From NCBI GenBank assembly GCA_937983315.1, contig CALKAH010000147.1, positions 1 through 5,557 of the forward strand: a stretch of DNA of 5,557 nt, read 5' to 3'. The position numbers and the translations under genes were made by a program. This stretch comes from an uncultured Acholeplasmataceae bacterium. GTDB lineage: Bacteria; Bacillota_I; Bacilli_A; Acholeplasmatales; Acholeplasmataceae. Below, piece by piece: positions 5,226-5,557 of this stretch. Within the stretch, counting starts at the first letter, position 1, and each line of letters begins with the position of its first letter. The notes under the pieces were generated by a model, which was not told where the DNA came from, did no database searches, and worked only from the letters and a program-made list of their open reading frames with translations.

Positions 5226-5557
5226 ATGTACCCATTTTTATTACCTGAAATATTTGGATATACGATACCTCTCTATGATGTGTTCGTTTTTATCGGGATT
5301 ACGATGATGCTTATCTATGTGATTCGTCGTTTTGATTTGAAGGACGGCTATTCGAAGAAACAAACGAATCGTATTGTGATGTTAATCGTTGCAAGTTTGA
5401 TCTTTGCACTCGTATTTTCACTTTTACTTGATGCTGTGTTTCACACGATTAAAGAGGGTGAATGGACATTTGGAACTGTTAGTTTCTTAGGTGCTTTGAT
5501 CGGTGGATTTACTGCCTTCTTAGTCCTCATGAAATACGGATATAAAGATTCAAACAA
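5226..5557 (+). CDS. Lgt-like (prolipoprotein diacylglyceryl transferase family) membrane protein, 3' end missing
   Basis: The frame is open from an ATG at 5226 to the window end (110 codons), so only the N-terminal part is seen. AAGGAG lies 8 nt upstream. The start MYPFLLPEIFGYTIPLYDVFVFIGI resembles the amphipathic start and first membrane helix of Lgt (segment about 14-33), followed by a basic loop RRFDLKDGYSKKQTNR (34-49), a second helix at about 50-72 and a third at about 84-102 containing SFLGALIGGF. Lgt transfers diacylglycerol from phosphatidylglycerol to prolipoprotein cysteines at the membrane. In true Lgt the third segment carries a His-Gly-Gly motif with an essential histidine. 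Here the aligned position is Leu88 and the second Gly is Ala90, so this is more likely an Lgt-related paralogue with another role than the cell's lipoprotein transferase. The C-terminal half would decide. Confidence 0.62.
   Translation, partial: MYPFLLPEIFGYTIPLYDVFVFIGITMMLIYVIRRFDLKDGYSKKQTNRIVMLIVASLIFALVFSLLLDAVFHTIKEGEWTFGTVSFLGALIGGFTAFLVLMKYGYKDSN

Noticed and set aside
5221..5286. Alternative ATG at 5221 as the start of the last gene
   Set aside because: It is in a different frame whose translation lacks the membrane-protein pattern, and its spacing to AAGGAG (3 nt) is too short.
46..5557. A novel defence, mobile or CRISPR-like system
   Set aside because: No repeats arrays, transposase, integrase, nuclease, toxin-antitoxin or tRNA-associated att structure was seen. 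All genes fit housekeeping or catabolic families.

Overview
The window looks like low-GC Bacillota chromosome. It has AT-rich intergenic spacers, strong AGGAG/GAGGTG-type ribosome sites, two TTG starts that I prefer, sigma-A-type promoters and the standard genetic code (Trp is always TGG, TGA occurs only as a stop). A relative of the Erysipelotrichia is my guess from gene content and style, but nothing here fixes the taxon. The first 44 bases are not genomic: they are the 3' part of the Illumina P5/TruSeq universal adapter, so genomic sequence starts at 45 at what was probably a contig end.

Left part (45-2101, + strand): the 3' end of ygeY (M20-family hydrolase) overlaps by 4 bp with a complete gene for a YgeW-like knotted carbamoyltransferase, and the pair ends at a strong hairpin that sits between convergent genes. 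Converging on it from the minus strand is a CDA-fold guanine deaminase-like gene (2108-2593, TTG start). ygeY and ygeW belong to a gene set (with ygeX, ssnA, hydantoinase and xdh-type genes) linked to anaerobic urate/purine breakdown in gut bacteria. A guanine deaminase, which makes xanthine, is a sensible neighbour. The rest of such a cluster, if present, lies left of the window.

Middle (2594-3470): a divergent promoter region carries a CTATAG-N6-CTATAG dyad over the -10 of the deaminase gene. It leads rightwards into a single membrane-protein gene resembling the Mpv17/PMP22 family, which ends at its own hairpin.

Right part (3471-5557): a consensus-like promoter with a cre-like palindrome in its spacer drives a roughly 165-nt leader with alternative hairpins, followed by gdhA, an E. 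coli-like, probably NADP-dependent glutamate dehydrogenase (TTG start). gdhA ends in a clear intrinsic terminator enclosed by a 12-bp perfect inverted repeat. Beyond it an extended -10 promoter precedes the first 110 codons of an Lgt-like membrane protein that lacks the family's His-Gly-Gly motif and runs off the window.

Together the genes suggest purine-nitrogen salvage or catabolism (deaminase, YgeY/YgeW) beside central nitrogen assimilation (GDH), but they are at least four separate transcription units. I see no defence system, mobile element, CRISPR array or RNA gene. The points most worth a second look are the adapter artefact, the short HALP-type carbamoyltransferase and the gdhA control region.
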